64,000 nt of DNA from an uncultured Eubacteriales bacterium (GTDB lineage Bacteria > Bacillota > Clostridia > Oscillospirales > UBA644). The translations under genes and the position numbers were made by a program. Each line of letters opens with the position of its first letter. Within the stretch, counting starts at the first letter, position 1. The stretch is taken from positions 248,001 through 312,000 of the forward strand of contig CAKSTW010000001.1 of the NCBI GenBank assembly GCA_934501435.1, written 5' to 3'. This document shows, piece after piece, positions 43,002-52,182 of the stretch. The notes under the pieces are model-generated. The model was not told where the DNA came from. It was given only the letters and a program-made list of their open reading frames with translations, and ran no database searches.

Positions 43002-43029
43002 ATTATACCATAAAAAAACCATTTGTCAA
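43002..43029 (-). promoter_or_regulatory. Sigma-A promoter of the lysine operon
   Basis: On the minus strand: TTGACA, 16 bases, TATAAT with extended TGG. The -35 overlaps the stop codon of the dGTPase gene. Confidence 0.8.
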
Positions 43030-44276
43030 TAGTTTTTTTGTGACATTTCGGTGAAATCGCAATCCGAGAAGTAAGAACGGTACTCGATTGCGTTTCCCCT
43101 GTCGGGAAAGAGTTTCGAATACAAATCCACGAAATAATCGTCGGTCATACTTGCGATATAGTCTGCAACTATCTTGTGGGGTTCGCTGCTGCGGTAATCG
43201 CATTTTTCGCCGTCGTAATAACGCGTATTGTTTTCAACGAACTTTATATGATGTTTGAATATTACCGAAGTTTTATCGCCCGAAAGAAGCATATCGAGAA
43301 GTTTATAGTAAACGTCCCTGAACATCGGAGCGATTATCTGATCGTAAGCCTCGTTGACATCTCTTTTTCTGTATATTTTTTCATAGTTTTCCTTTTTCGC
43401 TATTTTCAGGTCTTCATATACGGTCGGGCTCATAGAAATATAATTTTTGCCGTAACTGTTTTCAACTATATTTATTATCAGATTGTTTATTATCGCCGAA
43501 TTTTCCGTTCCTATTTCTTCGGTGGTAAAAACGGTGTTTTCGTCGATGATCTTTGCGATTCTCGCGTCCTGGCGGTCTTTTCCGAGGTACGCTATGATAT
43601 CGCAGATACGGACGACGCACCCCTCTAAAGTCGACGGAACGAGTCCCCGCACGGCGGAATCTCCGGATTTGTCGCAGTTTTCGACGTCCTTATCGAGGAT
43701 ATCAAAGGATATCTTTCCTCTCGGTTCGTATTTCTGACATTCGAACTCCCCGTTATGGCAGAGGATCCCGTCAAGAGTCTGCAGGGTTATGTTTCTTCTG
43801 TAAATTGTGTCAAGAACCCTTACGCTGTGAACGTTGTGATTGAAATACTCCCCTATTTCGTCATTTATTATCTTGCTTAAAAATCTTTCTCCGGCGTGGC
43901 CGAAGGGAGGGTGCCCTATATCGTGCCCGAGGGATATCGCCTCAATAAGATCGAGGTTGAGCCCCAGAAGGGAGCCGATATTGCGGGCAATACGGGAAAC
44001 GAGCTGAACGTGAAGCGCGCGCCGCGTTATATCGTCGTTATGATAAAACGAAAACACTTGCGTTTTATCGGCATACCTGTTATATAACGGAAAATAAAGT
44101 ATCTTTTCGGTATCGCGGCAGAAAGTCGGACGCAGAAGGGTCGCTCTGTCGCGGGACATATCCCGCCTTTCGGCGTTTTCGTCCCTGAATTTATAGGGAT
44201 TTTCAACACCGCGGAGTCTGTCCTCTTTTATCCGTTCTTCGGTTTCTTTACTGAGTTTTCCGTAACTTAAAGTCAT
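43026..44276 (-). CDS. Deoxyguanosinetriphosphate triphosphohydrolase-like protein
   Basis: A 416-residue HD-domain dNTPase of the dgt-like family, cleaving a dNTP to nucleoside and triphosphate. Metal motifs: LVSRIARNIGSLLGLN, SLGHDIGHPPFGHAGERFL (HD), FNHNVHSVRVLD. Shorter than the E. coli enzyme and matching the type found in Firmicutes. The ATG has GGAGGGAG upstream. No terminator is obvious between it and the lysine-operon promoter. Confidence 0.92.
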   Translation of the reverse strand: MTLSYGKLSKETEERIKEDRLRGVENPYKFRDENAERRDMSRDRATLLRPTFCRDTEKILYFPLYNRYADKTQVFSFYHNDDITRRALHVQLVSRIARNIGSLLGLNLDLIEAISLGHDIGHPPFGHAGERFLSKIINDEIGEYFNHNVHSVRVLDTIYRRNITLQTLDGILCHNGEFECQKYEPRGKISFDILDKDVENCDKSGDSAVRGLVPSTLEGCVVRICDIIAYLGKDRQDARIAKIIDENTVFTTEEIGTENSAIINNLIINIVENSYGKNYISMSPTVYEDLKIAKKENYEKIYRKRDVNEAYDQIIAPMFRDVYYKLLDMLLSGDKTSVIFKHHIKFVENNTRYYDGEKCDYRSSEPHKIVADYIASMTDDYFVDLYSKLFPDRGNAIEYRSYFSDCDFTEMSQKNY

Positions 44277-44301
44277 AGTCTCCCTCCCGACGTCCCGCCG
44301 G

Positions 44302-44625
44302 TTATTTATCGTCCTTTTTCTGAGAGGACACTCTTTCGTAAAGTTTCGTTATACTGCTCCAACCGCCCTGAGCGACGAGAGAGACGACGAAGCCGCCGAA
44401 AAAAGCGCCGAGAATACAAAAGAATGTTATTTCCGCGCCCGTATAAAGGCTGTAAGCGATATAAGAAGCAACCGTAAAAACCAGCGACAGGACAAGGACC
44501 TGGAGTTGGGTCGGTATCTTTTTGAAAAACGGAATATCCTTAGTCGCTTCCGTCACGGCAGAGACCGCAAACGCAAGCAGAGAAACGATAAATCCGCATT
44601 TTGCCGCTATATCCGGAATATTCAT
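44302..44625 (-). CDS. Holin-like small membrane protein
   Basis: A 107-residue protein with about three hydrophobic segments (12-32, 43-63, 66-92), charged C-terminus and the IPTQLQVLVLSLVFTVASYIAY segment typical of a phage-holin-like membrane family. No other phage gene is near, so it may be a domesticated gene. The start at the ATG at 44625 has a weak site; a GTG 36 bases earlier is possible. It sits between dGTPase and barstar on one strand. Confidence 0.6.
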   Translation of the reverse strand: MNIPDIAAKCGFIVSLLAFAVSAVTEATKDIPFFKKIPTQLQVLVLSLVFTVASYIAYSLYTGAEITFFCILGAFFGGFVVSLVAQGGWSSITKLYERVSSQKKDDK

Positions 44626-44688
44626 ATAACTACCGCACCGTCTTTCCGTGTCATACGACACATTACATACTATGCGGCGGACATAAAA

Positions 44689-44967
44689 TCAATTACCGTC
44701 TTCGGTCACGACATGAAGTTTCGGGTTCAGTTTTTCGACGTCCTCAAAGATAGAGCGGTAAATTTCGGCGTATTCACCGAGATTTTTTTCCATTTCTCCG
44801 TAATTGACTATTTTCACGGTCGTTTCGTCGTTGATGTTCAGAAGTTCGTCGAAAAGAGAATCCATATTATTTTTGTATCTCTCCGAAAAAGATAGTTCTT
44901 CTTTGAACATCGTGTGCGCGGCTTTCATCGTTTTCATCAGGTTTCCGTCAAGCAAAACTTCTTTCAT
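44689..44967 (-). CDS. Barstar-family protein
   Basis: A 92-residue protein of the barstar (barnase inhibitor) family: MKEVLLDGNLM, then the helix KEELSFSERYKNNMDSLFDELL with the conserved YGNNLDALWD-like pattern, and KIVNYGEMEKNLGEYAE. The known role is binding and inhibiting an extracellular or toxin RNase. I see no barnase or other RNase gene in the window. The ATG at 44967 has AAAGGAG upstream; the ORF could begin 12 codons earlier. It follows the CBS gene by 11 bases. Confidence 0.85.
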   Translation of the reverse strand: MKEVLLDGNLMKTMKAAHTMFKEELSFSERYKNNMDSLFDELLNINDETTVKIVNYGEMEKNLGEYAEIYRSIFEDVEKLNPKLHVVTEDGN

Positions 44968-44978
44968 TGCGTTCTCCT

Positions 44979-45677
44979 TTACTGTAATCCGATAATATCC
45001 CAATGCGAAATAATGGCTTCGAGCCTTTCCGACGGAGAACCCGTCCTTGTAAGAAAGACCATCTTCACCTTTTCGTTTTTGTTTATACCGTCCTCGAAAA
45101 TATCTATAACCTCCGAAAGCCTTGCGGTAACAGGCTTAAAAACGAAACGCTCGCCGTGATTTCTGTCTATGCGGATAAGTTCGTATATATCGGAAAACTT
45201 TGTATTTCCGTCTATTTTATCCTCATAATTTCTGAGAAAAAACTCAAACGCGGTATGTTCCGAAAAAACGCCGACGACCCGACCTTTCGAAAGAACGGGG
45301 ACGTGGACATATCCGAATTTTTGCATAAGACGCATCGTGTCCCTTACGTTGCCGTCGCTCTCCGCATAAAATACGTCTTCCGCCGGAACAGCGAATTTTA
45401 TGCAGAGTTCGGGGTTTCTGACCCTGTCGGTCACAACTTCAAGAAAAGAGATAAGGGCGTCGTCGGGAAGGACGGCATTCCTTCCGTTTATCTTTATGTT
45501 GTGCTGCAGCAGATTTCTGACTTCGCGGCAACATTTTATCCCGGAAGAAAGATCCCCGAAATCGCGCTGCCTTTCAAGAAAAGAAACGGGAGAACCCTCG
45601 AATTCGCCCTCATACGCAAGCGTTATTGCCGCTTCGAGAGCCTTGTATTTTTCAATAAATATTTCAGTTTTATCCAT
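44979..45677 (-). CDS. CBS-domain protein
   Basis: A 232-residue cytosolic protein with an N-terminal helical region (1-95) and a pair of CBS motifs (about 96-225). The repeats show MRLMQKFGYVHVPVLSKGRVVGVFSEH and KVKMVFLTRTG, with an RHGE-like IDRNHGERFV region; CBS pairs bind adenine nucleotides. Its target is unknown. It is first in a transcript with barstar, holin-like protein and dGTPase. Confidence 0.8.
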   Translation of the reverse strand: MDKTEIFIEKYKALEAAITLAYEGEFEGSPVSFLERQRDFGDLSSGIKCCREVRNLLQHNIKINGRNAVLPDDALISFLEVVTDRVRNPELCIKFAVPAEDVFYAESDGNVRDTMRLMQKFGYVHVPVLSKGRVVGVFSEHTAFEFFLRNYEDKIDGNTKFSDIYELIRIDRNHGERFVFKPVTARLSEVIDIFEDGINKNEKVKMVFLTRTGSPSERLEAIISHWDIIGLQ

Positions 45678-45708
45678 CGGACGGAGCCTTTCGCGGTTTT
45701 ATATGTAT

Positions 45709-45737
45709 ATTTTACCATATTTTGCCGTATTTAGCAA
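45709..45737 (-). promoter_or_regulatory. Sigma-A promoter of the CBS-barstar operon
   Basis: On the minus strand: TTGCTA, 17 bases, TAAAAT with extended TGG; about 30 bases before the CBS gene. Confidence 0.65.
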
Positions 45738-45817
45738 GTATTTTATCTCAAAAAAAGGATAAGTCCTAAAAATTGAACTTCTGCACCCGAAAACAATCAA
45801 ACTTTTTTCAAATTTTA

Positions 45818-45846
45818 TTGATTTTTTGAAATATTTGTGCTATAAT
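45818..45846 (+). promoter_or_regulatory. Sigma-A promoter of metG
   Basis: TTGATT, 17 bases, TATAAT with extended TGC, about 33 bases before metG. No T box is seen in the short leader. Confidence 0.8.
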
Positions 45847-45879
45847 AGTCCCGAATATAAGTAATGTGGAGATGTCTTT

Positions 45880-47787
45880 ATGAAAGAAAAAGAAAAATTC
45901 TATATAACGACGGCTATTGCCTACGCCTCTCAGAAGCCTCACATAGGAAACACATACGAGGTCATTTTCACCGACGCGATAGCCCGTTTCAAGAAACTTG
46001 CCGGCTACGACGTATTTTTTCTTACCGGAACCGACGAGCACGGTCAGAAGATAGAAGAATGCGCGAAGAAAAAGGGCGTTTCGCCGCAGGAATACGTCGA
46101 CGGAGTTTCGGGAGAGATCAAAAGAATATGGAAACTCGTCGGAGCGGATTTCGATAAATTCATAAGAACGACCGACGACTATCACGTCAGGGCTGTCGAA
46201 CGCATCTTCAAAAAGCTCTACGATTCGGGAGACATCTACAAAAGCGAATACGAGGGGCTTTACTGCGTGCCGTGCGAATCGTTTTTCACCGAGACACAGG
46301 CTCCCGACGGGATATGCCCCGACTGCGGCAGACCGCTTAAGAAGACCAAGGAAGAAACGTATTTCTTCAGAATGTCTAAATATCAGGACAGGCTGATGAA
46401 ATATATCGAAGAGCACCCCGACTTTATCGTTCCCGAATCCCGCAAAAAGGAAATGGTGAACAACTTTTTGAAACCCGGACTTCAGGATCTCTGCGTTTCC
46501 CGTTCCTCTTTCAAGTGGGGAGTTCCCGTAACTTTTGACGACAAACACGTAATTTACGTCTGGATAGACGCTCTTTCCAATTATATAACGGCGCTCGGTT
46601 ACGACGTTGACGAAAAGAGCGATCTTTATAAAAAATACTGGCCTGCAGACGTCCATATTATCGGTAAAGACATTCTCCGTTTCCATACCATCTACTGGCC
46701 GATAATCCTTATGGCACTCGGCGAACCGCTCCCGAAACAGGTTTTCGGACACCCCTGGTTCAACTTCGGCGCGGACAAGATGAGCAAATCGAAAGGCAAC
46801 GTCATTTACGCCGACGACCTTGTCGATATGTTCGGCGTTGACGGGCTCCGCTACTACGCGCTTGCCGAAATGCCTTACGCCAACGACGGCAGTATCACCT
46901 ACGAGGCGATAATAGACAAATACAATACCGACCTTGCAAACAATCTCGGCAATCTTGTCAGCAGAACGCTTGCAATGACGAGAAAATATTTCGGCGGTAT
47001 AATTCCCGAAGATAAATGTCCCGACGCCGCAGACGACGAACTCAAAAATCTTGCGGTCGAGACATACAGAAAAGCGTTTGACGAGATGTCTACCTATCAT
47101 TGCGCCGACTCTCTCGCAACGATCTTCAGGCTTTTCAGAAGAGCAAATAAATATATTGACGAGACGACCCCGTGGGTCCTCGCAAAAGACGAAACGAAAA
47201 AAGACCGACTTGCAAGCGTCATCTACAATCTTTCCGAAACGATACGCTTCGGCGCTGTCCTCCTGCAGCCCTATATTCCCGAAACCGCAAAGAAAATACT
47301 TGAGGCTCTCGGAACGGACAAGACCGACTTCGCGTCCCTCGAAAGGTTCGGAATCCTTGAAAGCGGAAGAGAGATAAAACCGCTCGAAAATCTTTTCGAA
47401 AGAATAGACGGCGAAAAACTGCTTGCAGAAATCGAAGCGAAGAAAAAGCCGACCGTTCCCGAAACACCGAAAATTTCGATCGACGACTTTATGAAAACAG
47501 AACTCCGCACCGCCCTTATATACGATTGCGTTCCCGTCGAAAAATCCGATAAACTCCTGAAAATTCAGGTAGACCTCGGTTACGAAAAGAGACAGATCGT
47601 TTCCGGAATCGCAAAATTCTACAAACCCGAAGACCTTATCGGCAAAAAAGTCGTAATAGTCTCAAATCTCGCTCCCGCAAAGATAAGAGGCGTCGAGAGC
47701 AACGGTATGCTCCTTGCATCGGGAGAGGATGAAGTAAGAGTTGTTTTCCTGTCCGACGACACTCCCCTCGGACAGAGAGTAAGATAG
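45880..47787 (+). CDS. metG: Methionyl-tRNA synthetase
   Basis: A 635-residue class I synthetase. The HIGH site is ASQKPHIGNTYE, the zinc region CVPCESFF...CPDCGRP, the KMSKS loop FGADKMSKSKGN, and a C-terminal tRNA-binding OB domain (about 525-635, MKTELRTALIYDCVPVEKS) is fused. This is the long bacterial form. The ATG is preceded by GGAG. It is transcribed with HPr and uvrC. Confidence 0.97.
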   Translation: MKEKEKFYITTAIAYASQKPHIGNTYEVIFTDAIARFKKLAGYDVFFLTGTDEHGQKIEECAKKKGVSPQEYVDGVSGEIKRIWKLVGADFDKFIRTTDDYHVRAVERIFKKLYDSGDIYKSEYEGLYCVPCESFFTETQAPDGICPDCGRPLKKTKEETYFFRMSKYQDRLMKYIEEHPDFIVPESRKKEMVNNFLKPGLQDLCVSRSSFKWGVPVTFDDKHVIYVWIDALSNYITALGYDVDEKSDLYKKYWPADVHIIGKDILRFHTIYWPIILMALGEPLPKQVFGHPWFNFGADKMSKSKGNVIYADDLVDMFGVDGLRYYALAEMPYANDGSITYEAIIDKYNTDLANNLGNLVSRTLAMTRKYFGGIIPEDKCPDAADDELKNLAVETYRKAFDEMSTYHCADSLATIFRLFRRANKYIDETTPWVLAKDETKKDRLASVIYNLSETIRFGAVLLQPYIPETAKKILEALGTDKTDFASLERFGILESGREIKPLENLFERIDGEKLLAEIEAKKKPTVPETPKISIDDFMKTELRTALIYDCVPVEKSDKLLKIQVDLGYEKRQIVSGIAKFYKPEDLIGKKVVIVSNLAPAKIRGVESNGMLLASGEDEVRVVFLSDDTPLGQRVR

Positions 47788-47812
47788 ACAGATAAAAGAA
47801 AGAGGATAAAAA

Positions 47813-48085
47813 ATGATCAGCAAGAACGTAACCGTCACTAATCCGGTCGGGCTTCACGCCAGACCCGCGACCTTTTTTATCAAAAAGGCAAACGAGTACA
47901 GATCTTCCGTATGGATCGAAAACGACTCCAGAAGAGTAAACGCCAAGAGCCTTCTGGGAATCCTTTCCCTCGGAATAGTAAGCGGAACAGAGATCACGAT
48001 AGTTGCCGACGGTCCTGATGAAAACGACGCCGTCGCAGGTCTTGAGGCACTCTTAAAAGAACTCAACGAGACCGACCGCGGTTAA
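47813..48085 (+). CDS. ptsH: HPr phosphocarrier protein
   Basis: A 90-residue HPr-fold protein with the phospho-accepting His15 in PVGLHARPATFF and the regulatory Ser46 in NAKSLLGILSLG. Both residues are intact, so it is a likely PTS phosphocarrier rather than Crh. No PTS enzyme I is next to it. It lies 25 bases after metG and one base before uvrC. Confidence 0.92.
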   Translation: MISKNVTVTNPVGLHARPATFFIKKANEYRSSVWIENDSRRVNAKSLLGILSLGIVSGTEITIVADGPDENDAVAGLEALLKELNETDRG

Positions 48086-48086
48086 A

Positions 48087-49904
48087 ATGGAGAGAAACGA
48101 TCTGTTAAAAAAGGCTCTTAATCTGCCGGAAAAGCCGGGAGTTTACACTTATTACGACAAAAACGGCAAGGTTATCTACGTAGGTAAGGCGAAAAACCTC
48201 AAAAACCGGGTAACGACATATTTCCAGAGCGGCAGGAACGCAAAGACCGAAAAACTGATGAAGACAGCCGCAAACTTCGAAATAATCGTTACCGAAACGG
48301 AATTACAGGCTCTCCTTACCGAATGCAGCCTTATAAAACAGCACAATCCTTTTTTCAATATAAAGTTAAAGGACAGCAAGGGCTATCCGTACATCAGAGT
48401 AAAAAAAACCGCGGCAGGGCCTTCCGTCGAAATATCACACACCAGAAAGCCCGACGGCGGTAAATTATTCGGTCCTTACGCATTCAGACACCACGCGACG
48501 CTCCTATGCGAACTTCTGAAAAGAACTTTCAGGCTTGCGGACTGCGCCTCAAAAAAGATCGTCCCGAAAAAAGTATGTCTCGAATATCATATCGGAAGAT
48601 GCTCGGGATTCTGCGAAAATAAAGTCCCCGACAGGAGAATTGACGAGATTTATTCGGAGATATGCTCGATTCTCGACGGCAGGACCGACGAGATATGCGA
48701 AAAAACAAAAAAAGAGATGCTTGAAGCCGCCGACAGACTTGATTTTGAGACGGCGGCGATTCTTCGGGATAAGGCGGAGGCTCTTGAGACCGTAAAAAAA
48801 AGACAGAAACCTCTTGTCGTAAGGAACACGAACGCAGACTATATCGCCTGCGTCGAAAGCGAAGAAGTCGGGGTGTCTCTCGACGAACCAGTCTACTGCG
48901 TTTTTATGCTCAGAATAAGAAACGGGTATATCGTCGGCGAAAGATGCGATATTTTCGAGATAAGCGTCGCCGAGAACACCGACGCGCTCATGAGTGATTA
49001 TATTTCACGCTATTACGCGGAAACCGAGGATATGCCGAAATATATCTACTGTTCCCTGCCCTTTACCGATATGCCGCTGCTTAATGACTGGCTCGGCGGC
49101 AAAATAAAAACGGCAAGGCTCGAGCAGGACAAAGCCATTCTAGAAACGGCAAAGAAAAACTGTCGCGAAAGAATTCTCCAGCACGCGGGAAAAGCCTACA
49201 AGGCGGAAAGAGACCTTTCGTCGTTCCGCGAATTTACGGGAATTTCTTCGGCTGACAATATGGAAGTTTACGATATCTCGCATATAGCGGGCGAAAACGT
49301 GGTCTGCGGAATGATAGCCTGCGTAAACGGTAAAACCGAAAAAAGCAGATATAAAAGGTTCAAAATCGAGAAACGTTACGGAAACGACGACACCGCATAT
49401 ATGAAAGAAGCGGTCAGAAGAAGACTTTCGCGTTATTTTGAGGGAGATAAAAACTTCTCGCCTCTCCCCGACGTGATAATCTGCGACGGAGGGCTCGGAC
49501 AGATACACGCAGTGTCCGCCGTCGTCAGGGAATTCAACGCGCCCATAACCGTGATCGGATTAAAAAAAGACAGCCGTCATCGCACGAAATCCGTAGTTTT
49601 CGGAGACGGAAGAGAACTTTTACTCGAGAAGAATCACGACGTTTTCGCTTTTTGCGGCAATCTGCAGGAAGAAGTTCACCGTTACGCAATAGCATATCAC
49701 AAAAAGCTCCGCGACGAACAGGAAAAACGTTCGGAACTCTATGAAATAGACGGAGTCGGAAAGACGCGTGCAAAAAATCTGTTTTTACATTTCAGGTCTT
49801 TCGAAAAAATCAAAAATGCAACCGTAGCGGAACTTGCCGAAGTAAGGGGAGTATCCCCCGCTCTTGCAGAAAAAATTTACGAATATTTCGAAGATAAAAG
49901 ATAA
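48087..49904 (+). CDS. uvrC: UvrABC excinuclease subunit C
   Basis: A 605-residue nucleotide-excision-repair endonuclease that cuts on both sides of the lesion. N-terminal GIY-YIG nuclease (GVYTYYDKNGKVIYVGKA, residues 16-33), a UVR motif (about 210), an RNase-H-like endonuclease region with YDISHIAGENVVCGMI and FKIEKRYGNDDTAYMKE, and C-terminal helix-hairpin-helix repeats. A four-Cys knuckle seen in some UvrC, CASKKI...CLEYHIGRCSGFCE, is present. Starts just after the HPr stop. Confidence 0.96.
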   Translation: MERNDLLKKALNLPEKPGVYTYYDKNGKVIYVGKAKNLKNRVTTYFQSGRNAKTEKLMKTAANFEIIVTETELQALLTECSLIKQHNPFFNIKLKDSKGYPYIRVKKTAAGPSVEISHTRKPDGGKLFGPYAFRHHATLLCELLKRTFRLADCASKKIVPKKVCLEYHIGRCSGFCENKVPDRRIDEIYSEICSILDGRTDEICEKTKKEMLEAADRLDFETAAILRDKAEALETVKKRQKPLVVRNTNADYIACVESEEVGVSLDEPVYCVFMLRIRNGYIVGERCDIFEISVAENTDALMSDYISRYYAETEDMPKYIYCSLPFTDMPLLNDWLGGKIKTARLEQDKAILETAKKNCRERILQHAGKAYKAERDLSSFREFTGISSADNMEVYDISHIAGENVVCGMIACVNGKTEKSRYKRFKIEKRYGNDDTAYMKEAVRRRLSRYFEGDKNFSPLPDVIICDGGLGQIHAVSAVVREFNAPITVIGLKKDSRHRTKSVVFGDGRELLLEKNHDVFAFCGNLQEEVHRYAIAYHKKLRDEQEKRSELYEIDGVGKTRAKNLFLHFRSFEKIKNATVAELAEVRGVSPALAEKIYEYFEDKR

Positions 49905-49935
49905 ACCGACCCTTACGATACGGAGGAAGAGGAAT

Positions 49936-50898
49936 ATGGCCGAACAGCATTCGAGAAAAACAAAGATACTGTATCTGCTCGACATTTTGACAAAAATGAC
50001 CGATGAAGAAAACGGGCTCACGCTCACGCAGATATTCGACAATCTGTATCTGAGAGGAATTTCGGCGGAAAGAAAGTCGATATACAGCGACATACAGGCG
50101 TTAAAACAAGCCGGTTATCAGATAAAAAAGAAAAAAAGAGGCGACGAAGTCACCTATCACATGGTAAGCGACAACCTCACCCCGTCCGACATTTATCTGC
50201 TGTCACAACTGCTGCAAACGACAGAATTTATTCCCCATAAACAGGCAAACGAACTTGTTCTGAAACTTGCAAAACTCACAAACGTCAAAAATGAGAACCG
50301 TATACTCGGCTCAATGTTAAAATTTATAAACAACAATAAAAACAATCTTTCGGAAAAGACTGTCAAAATATGCGAAGCAATCTTCAACGGAAAGAAAATA
50401 ACATTTGCATACAAGGGGCTTAAATACAATGTTTCCCCGCTGGTGATAACAGTAGTTGACGACACCTGTTATCTTGTTGCGGGAAGCCGCTCTTTTGACG
50501 GAAACTTCGAATTTTTCGATATTGACGAACTCTCGGAGATCACGATAATAGACAGGAAAGCCGCCGCGCCCGGAGAGATCTCCGATAATCCCGATTTCGA
50601 CCTGTCGCTTTTCGTAAGACGGAACCTCGAACTCAGAAACGGGCAAGAGATCACGGTAAATCTCGAAATTTCCGAAGACTCGATTTTTGTATTCATGAAT
50701 GAATTTGCGGAAGACCGCTTTGCGGGAAAGGCGCGCATTGAAAAGCAGGACACCACATTTCTTGTTGAAACGTCTCTCAAACTCTCGCCTGAATTTATTT
50801 CATATCTTTACAAAAACAGCGACGAGATCAAGGTCTTATCCCCCAAAAGCCTCATAAAAAAAATGGAAAGAATAGATAAACTCGCAAAACGCTTATAA
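49936..50898 (+). CDS. WYL-domain transcriptional regulator
   Basis: A 320-residue regulator. N-terminal winged helix (about 5-75: LTLTQIFDNLYLRGISAERKS, IYSDIQALKQAGYQI), then the WYL domain (about 135-245, FAYKGLKYNVSPLVITVVDDTCYLVAG) and a C-terminal extension. WYL proteins often sense nucleic-acid or ligand signals; targets are not visible. The ATG at 49936 has GGAGG/AGAGGAA upstream; the open frame extends 24 codons earlier. The stop overlaps dus (TAATG). Confidence 0.9.
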   Translation: MAEQHSRKTKILYLLDILTKMTDEENGLTLTQIFDNLYLRGISAERKSIYSDIQALKQAGYQIKKKKRGDEVTYHMVSDNLTPSDIYLLSQLLQTTEFIPHKQANELVLKLAKLTNVKNENRILGSMLKFINNNKNNLSEKTVKICEAIFNGKKITFAYKGLKYNVSPLVITVVDDTCYLVAGSRSFDGNFEFFDIDELSEITIIDRKAAAPGEISDNPDFDLSLFVRRNLELRNGQEITVNLEISEDSIFVFMNEFAEDRFAGKARIEKQDTTFLVETSLKLSPEFISYLYKNSDEIKVLSPKSLIKKMERIDKLAKRL

Positions 50899-51857
50899 TG
50901 AAAAAAATCGACATAGAAAATAAAGTTTTTCTCGCACCGCTCGCGGGAATTTCCGACAGGGCGTTCAGAGAAATATGCGTGAGTTTCGGCGCGGATATAA
51001 CCGTTTCGGAGATGATAAGCGCAAAAGGTCTTTATTACAAAGACAAAAATACCGCCCGCCTCACCTCGTCGGGAGACACGGAAAAGGGAAAATTCGGGAT
51101 ACAGCTTTTCGGTTCAGAACCCGACATGATCGAATATGCCGTCAAAAAGATATCGGAACTTTCTCCCCTTTTTATAGACATAAATATGGGGTGTCCCGTA
51201 CCGAAAATCGTCGGAAACCGCGAAGGCTCTTTTCTTATGACGCAGCCGAAACTCGTTTACGATATAGTAAAAAGCGCGGTAAATGCGACGGATATCCCCG
51301 TTTCGGTCAAAATGAGAGCCGGCTTTACGGGTGAAAACAGGAACGCGCCCGAAATAGCAAAAGCGGCTGAAAGCGCAGGCGCGGCGTTCGTAACGGTTCA
51401 CGGAAGAACGAAAGAAATGATGTATTCGGGGAAAGCCGATCTCAGAATAATTGAGGAAGTCAAGAGTTCGGTAAATATTCCGGTTGTCGGAAACGGAGAT
51501 ATCTTTTCATACGAAGACGCCGTCAGAATGAAAAATGAAACGGGCTGCGACGCAGTCATGGTCGCGCGCGGCGCCTTGGGAAATCCGTTTATTTTCGATG
51601 AAATAAAGAAAAAGTCCGCGGGATTTGAATATGTTTCGCCGTCCGACGGTGAAAAACTCGAAACAGCCTTAAGACACCTCCGTCTTATAATAGAATATAA
51701 AGGAGAGCACGTTGCAATTCCCGAAAGCCGTAAGCACATAGCATGGTATCTTAAGGGAATGAGAAACTCGGCGGAAACCAAAAACAGAATCTTCGCAGCG
51801 ACCGATTATGCGGAAATTGAAGATATTCTGAAAAACTTTTTATTAAAACAAAAATGA
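50898..51857 (+). CDS. dus: tRNA-dihydrouridine synthase
   Basis: A 319-residue FMN-dependent TIM-barrel enzyme that reduces uridines in tRNA D loops. Start FLAPLAGISDRAFREICVSFGAD, catalytic cysteine in NMGCPVPKIVGNREGS, VTVHGRTKEMMYSGKAD, and GNGDIFSYEDAVRM phosphate-binding region. It overlaps the WYL gene's stop and ends in an inverted repeat at 51858. Confidence 0.93.
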   Translation: MKKIDIENKVFLAPLAGISDRAFREICVSFGADITVSEMISAKGLYYKDKNTARLTSSGDTEKGKFGIQLFGSEPDMIEYAVKKISELSPLFIDINMGCPVPKIVGNREGSFLMTQPKLVYDIVKSAVNATDIPVSVKMRAGFTGENRNAPEIAKAAESAGAAFVTVHGRTKEMMYSGKADLRIIEEVKSSVNIPVVGNGDIFSYEDAVRMKNETGCDAVMVARGALGNPFIFDEIKKKSAGFEYVSPSDGEKLETALRHLRLIIEYKGEHVAIPESRKHIAWYLKGMRNSAETKNRIFAATDYAEIEDILKNFLLKQK

Positions 51858-51890
51858 GGAAGAGCCTTCGGTAAAACCGAAGGCTCTTCC
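51858..51890 (-). terminator. Strong inverted repeat; probable terminator
   Basis: A 15-bp perfect stem (GGAAGAGCCTTCGGT / ACCGAAGGCTCTTCC, loop AAA). The plus strand lacks a T run after it; the minus strand is followed by T-rich sequence. So it fits best as a minus-strand terminator, perhaps of an RNA from 51.9-52.5 kb, but may stabilise dus mRNA. Confidence 0.6.
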
Positions 51891-52182
51891 TGCGAGGGAC
51901 AACTGTTTAGGAGATGGCACAAACAAAACATAGTGTTGATCAATGAAATTATACCCGGTCAGGCAGAGAAAAATCTAACTTCTGTCGCCTGCCCCGGTTC
52001 ATTTCGGTTATTTTCTCTTTTTTTCGGTCTGAAGATCGACAGTCCGACCGTATCTCAAAAAAACACTCTAACCTTTTCTGCGACGGGCTCCGGCAGTTTT
52101 CACGGTACGGCTTTTAGACATAAAGACAAAGAAAGCGTACGGAAAGGGTAACAGCATCTTCCTATATAATATAAACGGAAAA
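51891..52182. other. Gene-free interval with imperfect hairpin
   Basis: No convincing gene. It holds a long imperfect hairpin, 51949-51999, with CCGG-GCAGGC against GCCTGA-CCGG in the minus-strand reading, and a possible minus-strand -10 box (TATAAT near 51945) without a clear -35. Short ORFs here look random. It may encode a small RNA, may be the 3' leader of the 52183 gene, or may be unused. Confidence 0.4.

Noticed and set aside
45808..47100. A 430-codon open frame on the minus strand opposite metG
   Set aside because: It is antisense to a clear methionyl-tRNA synthetase and has no family pattern; high coding density makes long antisense frames likely.
51933..52151. A 72-codon plus-strand frame in the gene-free interval
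   Set aside because: Starts with TTG, has no Shine-Dalgarno site and no family-like pattern.
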